A DNA stretch of 35,558 nucleotides from Rhodospirillales bacterium (GTDB lineage Bacteria; Pseudomonadota; Alphaproteobacteria; Rhodospirillales; 2-12-FULL-67-15), in assembly GCA_016872535.1 (NCBI GenBank), contig VGZQ01000028.1, positions 1 to 35,558 on the forward strand, written 5' to 3'. Below are positions 15,531 through 25,242 of the stretch, piece by piece (the first letter of the stretch is position 1; each line of letters starts with the position of its first letter). A program made the translations under genes and the position numbers. A model generated the notes under the pieces. That model made no database searches. It was not told the DNA's origin and saw nothing but the letters and a program-made list of their open reading frames with translations.

Positions 15531-16178
15531 TCACGCGAGGCCGAGCAAGGCCTTGGCCTTGCGCACGCCGTCGACGGCGTCCGAGCCGTAGGCGTCGGCG
15601 CCGATCTCGCTCGCCCAGTCGTCGTTGGCCACCGCCCCGCCGACAATCACCTTGACCGCGTCCCTAAGCGCCGACGCCCGCAGCGCCTCGATGACCTGGC
15701 GCTGAACCTCCATGGTCGTCGTCAGCAGGGCGGAGAGTCCGACGATCTGGGGCTTCTCGCGGCGCACGGTTTCGACGAAACGCTCGGTCGGCACGTTGTT
15801 GCCGAGGTTGACGACGCGGAACCCGGCGGCGGTGAAGGTCATCGAGACCAGATTCTGGCCGAGATCGTGCAAGTCCCCCTTGACCGTACCAATTACCAGC
15901 GTGCCCAGGTTCTTGACCGCGGTGCCCGAGGCATCGATCGCGGGCTTGAGAAGATCCATGGCCTTGCGGAAGATTTCCCCACCCATGACGAGCTCGGGGA
16001 TGAATTTTTGGCAGGTGGCGAACTCGTCACCCAGCCGATCGAGGCCGCGCATCAATTCGGCGAGGGTGTCGTGGGGCGAGTCCTTTCGCGTGAGACGATC
16101 GCGAACCCAATTCAGAACGCCGTCCTCGTCGAGGTCGGCGATCGCCTTCGCCACATCGAAATCGACGTTACCCTGCAT
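15531..16178 (-). CDS. Methyltransferase corrinoid (B12-binding) protein, MtbC/MttC-like
   Basis: 215 residues, close to the usual ~210-220. Residues ~1-90 form the helical cap domain (ATCQKFIPELVMGGEIFRKA, then MDLLKPAI). Residues ~91-215 are the Rossmann-like cobalamin domain with D102-x-H104-x-x-G107 in GTVKGDLHDLGQN, where H104 would be the lower cobalt ligand. LSALLTTTM and VGGAVAND follow, as in MtaC, MtbC and MttC. It would accept the methyl group from the MttB-like protein encoded 22 bases downstream. The cognate methyl acceptor enzyme and reductive activator are not in this window. It is the first gene on the minus strand of the island. Confidence 0.92.
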   Translation of the reverse strand: MQGNVDFDVAKAIADLDEDGVLNWVRDRLTRKDSPHDTLAELMRGLDRLGDEFATCQKFIPELVMGGEIFRKAMDLLKPAIDASGTAVKNLGTLVIGTVKGDLHDLGQNLVSMTFTAAGFRVVNLGNNVPTERFVETVRREKPQIVGLSALLTTTMEVQRQVIEALRASALRDAVKVIVGGAVANDDWASEIGADAYGSDAVDGVRKAKALLGLA

Positions 16179-16407
16179 GGTGCAGCCCCCCCTTGGTGGT
16201 TGACCGGGCCCAGAGAGCGCCGCTGTCGCACGTCACGGCGACCATCCGGCGTACACCGACAGCAATGCTGGGCCTGGACGTATATCAAAACAAGTGACAA
16301 TTCTTTATATTCAAATATCACGGAAAACGATCGGTAATGAGATTTGATTGCACCTTTGCATCTCCCAGACCACGGGCAAGGTAGTCCATAGGAAAGCGAC
16401 GGGAACG
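16179..16407. promoter_or_regulatory. Divergent control region between corrinoid gene and LysR gene
   Basis: The region is AT-rich from about 16280 to 16350. It contains a small palindrome ATATT-CA-AATAT at 16307-16318, which fits the loose T-N11-A form of LysR sites. Divergent placement next to the regulator gene suggests it controls the methyltransferase operon. No clear -35/-10 pair could be fixed. Confidence 0.4.
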
Positions 16408-17322
16408 ATGAACCTAAAGCAACTCGAAACGCTGTACTGGATCGGCCGGCTCGGCAATTTTCGAGCAGTCGCCGAACACTTGAACACCACGCAATCCAAC
16501 GTGTCGATGCGCATCCTGCGCTTCGAGGAATATCTCGGCGAAAGGCTCTTTCATCGCACGTTGGGGATGCCGCGCCTCACGCAAAAGGGGCGTGCGATGA
16601 TGGATATTGCCGAGCGCGCCGTCGAACTCTCGCTCGATATCCGCCGCGTGTCGGGAATCCCAATGCCCCTCACGGGCACGGTCAAATTGGGAGTCAGCGA
16701 GATTATCGCGTTGACCTGGCTGCCAAAGTTCATGACTCGCTTGCAAGGCGCGTTTCCGGGTCTAACCGTCACGCTCGATATGGACTTTACAGACAGCATG
16801 CGCCGTAAGCTCGAGAACGGTGACCTCGATCTCATTTTGGTGCCGGGACCGATCGGTCTTCCCGGCATCCGTACGGAATATCTGGGCAGCGTCGCCTATC
16901 GCTGGATCGCGGCGCGGAGCCTTCGGCTTCCGCAGCGCTGCTTCTCGGCTTCGGACATCGCACGCTTGTCGATCATTACGCTTCCTCGGACATCGATTCT
17001 CCATGCCGTTGCGGAAAAATGGTTTAAAGACGGCAACGCGCGGGCGCCGCGCGTCTATGCATGCAACAGCTTGAGTCTCGTATCGACCCTTGTTGGGAGC
17101 GGGCTTGGGATCAGCCTCTTGCCCTACGACATCGTGACGGGTCTCGTGAATCGGCGGCGGGTAAAGGCGCTCGATACGATGCCAGCAATGGTGCCCATTA
17201 AATACTATGCCGCCTACGTCGCGTCCAAGGACGACACTATAATCCAGACCATCGCCAAGCTCGCGCGGCGCGCCAGTACCCTTCCCAACAGACCGGAGAT
17301 AACAATTCTTCCAAGGAAATAA
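16408..17322 (+). CDS. LysR-family transcriptional regulator
   Basis: 304 residues from the ATG at 16408; a TTG at 16348 would add 20 non-conserved residues. The N-terminal winged helix is typical (MNLKQLETLYWIGRLGNFRA, then LNTTQSNVSMRILRFEEYLG and RLFHRTLGMPRLTQKG). The effector domain is a periplasmic-binding-like fold (GTVKLGVSEIIALTWLPKFM, GDLDLILVPG, LVGSGLGISLLPYDIV). It is divergent from the corrinoid methyltransferase operon and probably activates it when the substrate is present. It is the rightmost gene of the island, ending 28 bases before the right repeat copy. Confidence 0.88.
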   Translation: MNLKQLETLYWIGRLGNFRAVAEHLNTTQSNVSMRILRFEEYLGERLFHRTLGMPRLTQKGRAMMDIAERAVELSLDIRRVSGIPMPLTGTVKLGVSEIIALTWLPKFMTRLQGAFPGLTVTLDMDFTDSMRRKLENGDLDLILVPGPIGLPGIRTEYLGSVAYRWIAARSLRLPQRCFSASDIARLSIITLPRTSILHAVAEKWFKDGNARAPRVYACNSLSLVSTLVGSGLGISLLPYDIVTGLVNRRRVKALDTMPAMVPIKYYAAYVASKDDTIIQTIAKLARRASTLPNRPEITILPRK

Positions 17323-17350
17323 TCGTTCTTCCGAGCCAGCGGCGCGTCGG

Positions 17351-17390
17351 GCCGCTCGCGCTCTGGCTGCCGAAAGCGATCTACGGCTGA
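17351..17390. repeat. 40-bp direct repeat, right copy (orphan dctM 3' end)
   Basis: These 40 bases match 9942-9981 exactly. Here the copy has no upstream dctM coding sequence; it ends in tga at 17388-17390, and the typA stop codon begins two bases later on the other strand. It marks the right edge of the island. Confidence 0.97.
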
Positions 17391-17391
17391 C

Positions 17392-19218
<1,827 letters not shown>

Positions 19219-19243
19219 GACCGGCGGCGGAGCGGCAAAATTT

Positions 19244-20254
19244 CTAGAGCGCGCCGAGACGATCGGCGATCAGCGCCTTGAGCGGCGCCTCGGGCCGGGC
19301 GCCGAAATGCCCGATGGCCTCGGCCGCGGCGATGGCCCCGGCGCGCGCGGCGCGGGCCAGACCGAATCCGTGGGTGAAGCCGTAAAGGAATCCGGCGGCG
19401 AAGGCGTCGCCCGCGCCGGTGGTGTCGACCACCTTCGCGACCGGCTCGGCGTCGATCACGTGAACCTCGTCGCCCGCGATCACGACCGCGCCCTTGGCGC
19501 TGCGGGTCAGCACCGCGACCTGGCAGTGGCCGCGAACCTTTTGCAAGGCGTCGTCGAACGCCGATACCTGATAGAGCGATTTGATTTCTTCCTCGTTGGC
19601 GAACAGAAGATCGACGTGCCGCTCGACCAAATCCCGGAAATCGGCGCGGTGGCGGTCGACGCAGAAAGGATCGGAGAGCGAGAGCGCCACCAGCCGGCCG
19701 GCGTCGTTGGCGGCCTTGGCCGCCTTGCGGAACGCTTCCTTGGCGGCGGGCGGATCCCAAAGGTACCCTTCCAGGTACACGATCTTGGAATCCGCGATCA
19801 TCCCGACGTCGATGTCCTCGGGCGCGAGGCCGACCGACGCGCCGAGAAACGTCTGCATGGTGCGTTGCGCGTCCGGGGTAACGAAAATGAGGCAGCGCGC
19901 GGTCGGCGCGCCGCGCGAAGCGGGCAACGTTTCGAACGCGACGCCGAGGGCGCGGATGTCGTGCGCGAACACCTTGCCGAGTTGGTCGTCGCGCACCTTG
20001 CCGACGAAGCCGTAATGTCCGCCGATCGAGGCAAGCGCGGCGATGGTGTTGGCGGCCGAGCCGCCGGAACATTCCCGCCCCGGTCCCATGGCGGCGTAGA
20101 GGCGCTCGGCGGCGGCCTCGTCGATCAGGGTCATCGCTCCCTTGGTCAGGCCGTGCCGGTCGATGAACGAATCCTCGGCGCGCGCGAGCACGTCGACGAT
20201 CGCGTTGCCGATGCCGACGACATCGTGGCGGGCAGGGGCGAAATGTGGCTTCAT
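19244..20254 (-). CDS. PfkB-family sugar/nucleoside kinase (adenosine kinase-like)
   Basis: 336 residues from the ATG at 20254. The two PfkB signatures are visible: [20 protein letters not shown] in the N-terminal half and [19 protein letters not shown] with the catalytic aspartate of GAGD in the C-terminal part. The opening [16 protein letters not shown] is common in alphaproteobacterial adenosine-kinase-annotated proteins. It phosphorylates a sugar or nucleoside using ATP in the cytoplasm; adenosine is the likely but unproven substrate. It ends 25 bases before typA starts, in the same direction. An upstream extension of 36 codons is open but not conserved. Confidence 0.86.
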   Translation of the reverse strand: MKPHFAPARHDVVGIGNAIVDVLARAEDSFIDRHGLTKGAMTLIDEAAAERLYAAMGPGRECSGGSAANTIAALASIGGHYGFVGKVRDDQLGKVFAHDIRALGVAFETLPASRGAPTARCLIFVTPDAQRTMQTFLGASVGLAPEDIDVGMIADSKIVYLEGYLWDPPAAKEAFRKAAKAANDAGRLVALSLSDPFCVDRHRADFRDLVERHVDLLFANEEEIKSLYQVSAFDDALQKVRGHCQVAVLTRSAKGAVVIAGDEVHVIDAEPVAKVVDTTGAGDAFAAGFLYGFTHGFGLARAARAGAIAAAEAIGHFGARPEAPLKALIADRLGAL

Positions 20255-20329
20255 GGGCGGCGGGAGTATAGTCTTGCGCGTCCCACCCTCAAGGCCGATC
20301 TTGTCCGGGTATCGCGCCTGGAACCGTTC

Positions 20330-21013
20330 ATGATCCGCGCCTATATCGCCGCCGCCCGACAACTGTTCGACCCGGACGTCCGCTCGTCGGTCTGGCGTGC
20401 GCTGACGCTCGCCGTGGGCGCGACATTCCTATTGTGGATCGGCACGTGGTTCGCGCTGCCGTGGCTGGCGCTGTCCGGCATCCCGTGGCTCGATACCCTG
20501 GCCCAGGCCCTCGGCGCGGCCGGGGTGTTCGTGGTGAGCTGGCTGCTGTTTCCCGGATTCGTCAGCGCCGGCATCGCGTTTTTCCTCGAACACACGGCGG
20601 ACGCGGTCGAGCGCCGGCACTACCCGAACCTCGTGCCGGCGCGTGCGCAAGGCGTGTTCGAAATGGCTCTCGAATCGGCCCGGTTTCTCGCCGTCGTTAT
20701 TCTGGTCAACCTGGCTTTGCTGCCCTTTTTGTTCGTGCCGCCGGTATTCCCTTTTGTTTTCTATCCGGCGAACGGGTATCTTCTCGGGCGCGAATATTTC
20801 GAATTGGTGGCGGCCCGCCGCATCGATACCGACCGCGTCCGCGCGCTCCGGCGACGGAATCGGTGGGCGGTATGGGCGGCGGGAACGGTCGCGGCGCTGA
20901 TGCTGACGGTTCCGGTCCTCAACCTGATCGCGCCGGTAATCGCGACCGCCGCCATGGTGCATCTGTTCCATGCTTGGTGGAACAGGCCAGAGCCAGCGAA
21001 GGAGATCGAGTGA
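20330..21013 (+). CDS. EI24/CysZ-like integral membrane protein
   Basis: 227 residues with four or five hydrophobic segments, including [20 protein letters not shown] and [20 protein letters not shown]. The region [20 protein letters not shown], followed by arginine-rich R-RRRNR-like sequence, is characteristic of the EI24 domain family. CysZ, a related protein, transports sulfate; alphaproteobacterial members are uncharacterised. The start at 20330 is chosen because the conserved N-terminus begins there; the frame is open far upstream across the pfkB gene. It shares one base with the bactofilin start. Confidence 0.8.
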   Translation: MIRAYIAAARQLFDPDVRSSVWRALTLAVGATFLLWIGTWFALPWLALSGIPWLDTLAQALGAAGVFVVSWLLFPGFVSAGIAFFLEHTADAVERRHYPNLVPARAQGVFEMALESARFLAVVILVNLALLPFLFVPPVFPFVFYPANGYLLGREYFELVAARRIDTDRVRALRRRNRWAVWAAGTVAALMLTVPVLNLIAPVIATAAMVHLFHAWWNRPEPAKEIE

Positions 21014-21555
21014 TGTTTCCGCGCGACAAGAACGGACCGTCCGAAGACCCCGCCTCCGGCACCGCGCCGGACGATCAGGCGCCGCCGCTGAAGCCTTTTT
21101 CCCGGCGCGGCAGCCACATGCCGCGCCAGCCCGCGCCGCCGAGCCCCGACGCCGCCCGTCGCCTGGCGCAGCCGATTCCGCCCCGGCGCGGCGAATCGAC
21201 CCGACTCGATTCGCCCGACGCGCGCCGCCTCGTGGTCGGGCGCGAAATCGGCCTCAACGGGGAGATCACGTCGTGCGACCGTCTGGTGGTCGAGGGCCGG
21301 GTCGAGGCGACGCTGGTCGGCGCGCGCATGCTCGAAGTCGCGCCGGGCGGATTTTTCCGCGGGCGCGCCGAAGTCAAGGAGGCCGAAATCGCCGGCGTGT
21401 TCGACGGCGAATTGACCGCGACCGAGCGCCTGTTGATCCGCACCGGCGGGAAGGTTTCGGGCTCCGTGCGCTACGGCCGCGTGGTCATCGAATCGGGCGG
21501 CGAGATCGGCGGCGACATGCAGGCGTTGCCGCCCGACGCCGCGCGCGGTTCCTGA
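21013..21555 (+). CDS. Bactofilin family protein
   Basis: 180 residues. A disordered proline/arginine-rich N-terminus (~1-75) precedes a bactofilin beta-helix core: RRLVVGREIGLNGEITSCDR, LVVEGRVEATLVGARMLEVA, AEVKEAEIAGVFDGELTATE and LLIRTGGKVSGSVRYGRVVI. Bactofilins polymerise into non-polar filaments that act in cell shape, stalk or polarity and wall enzyme placement. The ATG at 21013 overlaps the stop of the preceding gene by one base, behind a GGAG site, so the two are co-translated. The C-terminal tail is short. Confidence 0.9.
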   Translation: MFPRDKNGPSEDPASGTAPDDQAPPLKPFSRRGSHMPRQPAPPSPDAARRLAQPIPPRRGESTRLDSPDARRLVVGREIGLNGEITSCDRLVVEGRVEATLVGARMLEVAPGGFFRGRAEVKEAEIAGVFDGELTATERLLIRTGGKVSGSVRYGRVVIESGGEIGGDMQALPPDAARGS

Positions 21556-21572
21556 ACGCCCGCGCTCCCCGC

Positions 21573-21962
21573 ATGTCGTCGCGGATTCCGTCGATCACCG
21601 CAGCGGCGTCCATCCTGTTCGCGGCGGCGTGCGCCGAAATCGCTCCGACCCCGCCCGCGCCGGTCCATGAAGCCGCCCGCGCCATAGCCGTTCCCGCCCC
21701 GGCCGTGCCGGCGGAGCCCGCCGATCCCGCCGCTTTCGTCGGCCGGGGCGCGCGCGAAGTCGCCGAAATGTTGGGCGAGCCCAGGCTCAAGCGGCGCGAC
21801 CCGCCGGCCGAGTTGTGGCAATACCGGGCGAAACGCTGCGCGCTCGATCTTTTTTTCTACGCCGGCAGGGACAACGCCTTGACCGTGAGGCACGCCGAGG
21901 TCCGCCCGCGCGAAGCGCCGTTCGCCGAATGCCTCGAGCGCATCAGGAATGGCGGCGGGTAA
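21573..21962 (+). CDS. Small putative lipoprotein
   Basis: 129 residues. The N-terminus MSSRIPSITAAASILFAAAC is a signal sequence ending in a lipobox-like FAAAC, suggesting lipidation at C20. An Ala/Pro-rich linker (20-55) follows, then a small domain, AAFVGRGAREVAEMLGEPRL and ELWQYRAKRCALDLFFYA, which resembles the SmpA/BamE-like beta-alpha lipoprotein fold; this is inference. It follows the bactofilin at 17 bases and probably belongs to that operon. Its 3' end overlaps the convergent nth gene by 20 bases. Confidence 0.68.
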   Translation: MSSRIPSITAAASILFAAACAEIAPTPPAPVHEAARAIAVPAPAVPAEPADPAAFVGRGAREVAEMLGEPRLKRRDPPAELWQYRAKRCALDLFFYAGRDNALTVRHAEVRPREAPFAECLERIRNGGG

Positions 21963-22626
21963 CGGTTTCCGTTTTTCGTTTTTCGGTTTTTTCCGGGAAT
22001 TTGCAGACCGCGCGCGCGACGCAACGCTCGCACTCGGGCGCGCGCGCCTTGCACACGTAGCGCCCGTGCAGGATCAGCCAGTGGTGGGCGTGGCGGAGGT
22101 ATTTGGCGGGCGTGACCGCCGCCAGTTTGTCCTCGACCGCGCGCGGGGTCTTGCCCGGAGCGAGGCCGGTGCGGTTGGCGACGCGAAAGACGTGGGTGTC
22201 GACGGCGATGGTCGGCTCGCCGAAGGCGACGTTGAGGACGACGTTGGCGGTCTTGCGCCCGACGCCGGGGAGTTTTTCGAGCGCCTCGCGCGTGCGCGGC
22301 ACCTGGCCGCCGTGCTCGGCGACCAGGATTTTCGAGAGCGCGATGATGTTCTTGGCCTTGGTGTTGAACAGCCCGATGGTCTTGACGTGGTCCTTCAGCT
22401 TCGCCTCGCCGAGCGCGAGCATTTTTTCCGGACTGTCGACGATCTTGAAGAGCGCACAGGTCGCCTTGTTGACCCCGGCGTCGGTCGCCTGCGCCGACAA
22501 CACCACCGCGACCAAAAGGGTGTAGGGATTGACGTGCTCCAGCTCCCCTTTCGGGTGCGGATTGGCGGCGGCCAAGCGAGCGTAGAACGCCTCGATGTCC
22601 GCAAGTTTCATGGGGGATATTTTCAT
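21943..22626 (-). CDS. nth: Endonuclease III
   Basis: 227 residues from the ATG at 22626; an ATG at 22611 (MKLADIEAF) is equally possible. It is a bifunctional DNA glycosylase/AP lyase acting on oxidised pyrimidines. The helix-hairpin-helix LPGVGRKTANVVLNVAFGE contains the catalytic lysine, and VDTHVFRVANR the catalytic aspartate. The [4Fe-4S] cysteine pattern C-x6-C-x2-C-x5-C is complete at the C-terminus (CKARAPECERCVARAVC). The C-terminal tail is basic. The gene is convergent with the lipoprotein gene and divergent from DUF2244. Confidence 0.95.
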   Translation of the reverse strand: MKISPMKLADIEAFYARLAAANPHPKGELEHVNPYTLLVAVVLSAQATDAGVNKATCALFKIVDSPEKMLALGEAKLKDHVKTIGLFNTKAKNIIALSKILVAEHGGQVPRTREALEKLPGVGRKTANVVLNVAFGEPTIAVDTHVFRVANRTGLAPGKTPRAVEDKLAAVTPAKYLRHAHHWLILHGRYVCKARAPECERCVARAVCKFPEKTEKRKTETVTRRHS

Positions 22627-22700
22627 CGGGATGCGGCGGGAATCGGCCAACGGATTACAGCATATCCGGGGGCGGGCCCGAAACTGATATAAGGGCGGCC

Positions 22701-23216
22701 ATGGACGCGCCATTCGCTCATGTGCGCGGGGATTCGCCCGCGCAACCCGACCTTCCGCCCGCGGTTCTGTTCGCCGCCCGGCTCACGCCCAACCGGAGCG
22801 CGAGCGTGAAGGCGATCAATCTCATGATCGCGCTGCTCGCCTTCGTGTTCTTCATGACCGGCCTCGGCTTCATGCTGATCGGAGCGTGGCCGGTGATGGG
22901 CTTCCTCGGACTCGAAATCGTTCTGCTCTACCTCGCGCTCCGCTGGAACCTGCTGCTCGCCGAGCGGCACGAAGCCGTCACCCTGACCCGGACAGCGTTG
23001 ACCATCGAGCGCATGGATCCGTGGGGCCGGCGCTCGCGGGAAAGCATCGAGCCCTATTGGGCGCGGGTGGAGCTGGACGCCCGGCGCGGCCGGCTCGAAA
23101 TCCGAAGCCGGGACAAGGGCCTGGTCGTCGGCCAGTTCCTGGCGCCTGATGAGCGCGCCGACTTCGCCGACGCGTTGCGCGCGGCGCTGGCCCAGGCACG
23201 CAGCACCACATCCTAG
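22701..23216 (+). CDS. DUF2244 membrane protein
   Basis: 171 residues. Two adjacent hydrophobic segments (INLMIALLAFVFFMTGLGF and PVMGFLGLEIVLLYLALRW) are followed by a soluble beta-rich C-terminal domain with WGRRSRESIEPYWARVELD. This matches DUF2244, an alphaproteobacterial inner-membrane protein of unknown function that often neighbours nth. The gene is divergent from nth; the intervening ~75 bases presumably hold both promoters. No regulatory motif was identified. Confidence 0.82.
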   Translation: MDAPFAHVRGDSPAQPDLPPAVLFAARLTPNRSASVKAINLMIALLAFVFFMTGLGFMLIGAWPVMGFLGLEIVLLYLALRWNLLLAERHEAVTLTRTALTIERMDPWGRRSRESIEPYWARVELDARRGRLEIRSRDKGLVVGQFLAPDERADFADALRAALAQARSTTS

Positions 23217-23240
23217 GGCACGTCCCGATCGATTGAAACG

Positions 23241-23328
23241 CCCCCTCCCCCTACCCCCCTCCCGCAAGGGGAGGGGTAACTCATAAAAAATTCCCTCCCC
23301 CTCGACGGGAGAGGGTTAGGGTGGGGGT
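23241..23328. repeat. Two GC-rich palindromic intergenic repeats
   Basis: Copies at 23241-23277 and 23291-23328 share the form ccctcccc-n-ggggaggg followed in the second by ttagggtggggg. Related units lie near 26126-26219 and 27581-27622. They can form hairpins and resemble dispersed REP-like elements. They fill the gene-free stretch 23217-23420. Confidence 0.75.
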
Positions 23329-23420
23329 GTAATTACCCGGTGGTGACGTGACTGTCTGAACGCGATCGGAATCGCAAGATTCGGGTCGCGCCGGGATTCG
23401 TCCGCGCTCATAATCGCCCC

Positions 23421-24269
23421 ATGCGGAACGATGTTCAGGCGCGCGATTACGCGCGGATCGAGCGCGCGATCGGCCTTCTCGCCCAGAACCGGGATGAAAA
23501 GCCGTCGCTCGCGGCCATCGCCGCCGAAGTGGGTTTGTCGCCGTTCCATTTCCAGCGCCTGTTTTCGCGTTTCGCCGGCGTGTCGCCGAAGCGCTTTCTC
23601 GGCTATCTCTCGCTCGCGCACGCGCGCGAAAAACTCCGCCAGTCGGAAAGCGTGCTGGCGACGGCCCTCGATGCGGGGCTTTCCGGGCCGTCGCGCCTGC
23701 ACGATCTGTTCGTCACCTTCGAGGCGGTGACGCCGGGGGAATTCCGGCGGCTGGGCGAAGGCCTCCACATCCGCTACGGCTTTCACCCGACGCCGTTCGG
23801 CCGGGCGCTGCTGCTGATCTCGCCGCGCGGCCTCGTCGGGCTTTCGTTCGTGACCGACAAGGGCGACGACTTCGCGCTTCGCGAACAGGCGGTGCGTTGG
23901 CCCCTGGCCGAGATGGCCCAAGACCAACGCGCGACCGCCGGCTTGGCCGAGCGCATCTTCGCGCGCGCTAACAATAAAACCGCGCCGCTTCCCGTGCTGG
24001 TGCCGGGCACCAATTTCCAGATCAAGGTGTGGGAAGCGTTGTTGCGCGTGCCCGAAGGATCGTTGGTGTCCTACAACCAGTTGGCCGCGCTTCTCGGCAA
24101 GACCAAAGCACCGCGCGCCATCGGCAACGCGCTCGCGGCCAATCCGCTCGCCTACCTCATTCCCTGCCACCGGGTCATCCGGCAGACGGGCGCGTTCAAC
24201 GATTACCGCTGGGGCACCGAGCGCAAGCTCGCCATGATCGCCTGGGAAGCCGCGCAAACCCGGTTTTAG
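23421..24269 (+). CDS. Ada-like AraC/methylated-DNA-cysteine methyltransferase fusion
   Basis: 282 residues. The N-terminal ~110 residues form an AraC-type helix-turn-helix (SLAAIAAEVGLSPFHFQRLF, FAGVSPKRFLGYLSL). Residues ~120-282 form an O6-alkylguanine-DNA alkyltransferase with acceptor cysteine C249 in IPCHRVI, preceded by FQIKVWEALLRVPEGSLVSY and PRAIGNALAANPLAY. The zinc-cysteine domain at the N-terminus of E. coli Ada (the phosphotriester sensor) is absent, so this version cannot be switched in the Ada way. It probably repairs O6-methylguanine and may still bind DNA. The 3' end overlaps the convergent transglutaminase gene by four bases. Confidence 0.9.
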   Translation: MRNDVQARDYARIERAIGLLAQNRDEKPSLAAIAAEVGLSPFHFQRLFSRFAGVSPKRFLGYLSLAHAREKLRQSESVLATALDAGLSGPSRLHDLFVTFEAVTPGEFRRLGEGLHIRYGFHPTPFGRALLLISPRGLVGLSFVTDKGDDFALREQAVRWPLAEMAQDQRATAGLAERIFARANNKTAPLPVLVPGTNFQIKVWEALLRVPEGSLVSYNQLAALLGKTKAPRAIGNALAANPLAYLIPCHRVIRQTGAFNDYRWGTERKLAMIAWEAAQTRF

Positions 24270-25204
24270 AGAGCCTCGAACGAGATGTGGCGCTCGAACC
24301 CGCGATAGGCCTTGCCGTCGGCCTCGGCATAGGGACCGGCGAAAAACAGAACCGGCGCGTCCCGCTGCGCGGGCGCCAGCACCAGATCGCGCCCCACCGA
24401 CCAGGCGATGTGGTTCATTTCCAGCGATCCGAACAGGCCGTGGGTGCCGTATTTGCAGGCGCACGAGGCGTCCGCCGGCAGCCAGCCGAGACCGGCCATG
24501 AAAAATTCCGCCCAACAATGGTAGCCGCAGAGATCGCACGCGGCCTCGCCGGGCGGCGGCGGTTCCAACGCCTGGCCCAGTACCAAACGGGCCGGAATTC
24601 CCCCCGAGCGGCAGAGCGATATGAACAGCGCGTGAATGTCGTTGCAGTTCCCCGCCGCGCAAACCAAAGCGTGCTCGGTGCTGCCCCTCCACGACTGGTT
24701 AGCGGCGTCGTAGGTCATGGACGAAGTCACGTAATCGTAAAAGCGCCGGGCTTTCATGAGCGGGTTGGTCTCGTCGCCGGCGATTTCGGCGGCGAGCGCG
24801 CGCGTGCGCGTGTCGACATCGACGAATTGCTCGGCGGCGAGATCGCGGGCAAACAGGCGAAGATCGTCGAGCGGGCGGACGCAGCCCGGATGGATCGCAT
24901 GCCGCACCGGAAGCCGCTCGACCACGTAGCGGACGTCGAGCGTCGTACCGGCGCCGGGCGGGATTTCCGCGTGGAGCATGCGGTTGCCGTGGACCGGCTC
25001 GCGGGTTTCGCGCCATTCGGCCGGCGAGGCGACGGCGAGATCGAGCACCCGTTGATAGGGCGAATCCGATATCAGAGGTTGCCAGACGGCGAGCGCGCCG
25101 GAGGCCTTCGCCGGTTCGACCCGAAGGCGGTCGCGGATTTCATAGCGGACGACGCCGAACTCGTCGGCCTTGGGACGTGGACATTCGACAAGCACCTGCG
25201 GCAT
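24266..25204 (-). CDS. Transglutaminase-like (cysteine protease fold) protein
   Basis: 312 residues. An N-terminal beta domain (1-105) precedes a transglutaminase core with a complete triad: C187 in AAGNCNDIHALFISLCR, H229 in CGYHCWAEFF and D245 in LPADAS. No signal peptide is apparent, so it is probably cytoplasmic. Proteins of this kind act as peptidases or amidases; the substrate is unknown. It is 38 bases downstream of dapB on the same strand. Confidence 0.82.
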   Translation of the reverse strand: MPQVLVECPRPKADEFGVVRYEIRDRLRVEPAKASGALAVWQPLISDSPYQRVLDLAVASPAEWRETREPVHGNRMLHAEIPPGAGTTLDVRYVVERLPVRHAIHPGCVRPLDDLRLFARDLAAEQFVDVDTRTRALAAEIAGDETNPLMKARRFYDYVTSSMTYDAANQSWRGSTEHALVCAAGNCNDIHALFISLCRSGGIPARLVLGQALEPPPPGEAACDLCGYHCWAEFFMAGLGWLPADASCACKYGTHGLFGSLEMNHIAWSVGRDLVLAPAQRDAPVLFFAGPYAEADGKAYRGFERHISFEAL

Positions 25205-25242
25205 GACGACCTCCCCTGCCCGTCGCGGACGGCGGCAAAATT

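Larger units (their letters stand above)
9982..17350. other. 7.4-kb catabolic island bounded by 40-bp direct repeats
   Basis: The segment between the two dctM-end copies holds six genes on the minus strand and a divergent LysR gene. Removing one repeat plus the segment would restore a simple layout in which dctM and the convergent typA end one base apart. No integrase or transposase gene is visible within it, so the mechanism is unknown. Intergenic parts of the island, such as 16240-16400, are more AT-rich than the flanks. The 112 bases between dctM and the first gene (9982-10093) contain nothing else that I recognise. Confidence 0.75.

Noticed and set aside
15509-15646. 46-codon N-terminal extension of the MttB-like protein
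   Set aside because: It overlaps the corrinoid gene, lacks conservation, and a GGAGG site precedes the ATG at 15508.
9982-17350. Transposon or integrative element with its own mobility gene
   Set aside because: All genes inside are assigned to metabolism, transport or regulation; no transposase, integrase or terminal inverted repeat was seen.
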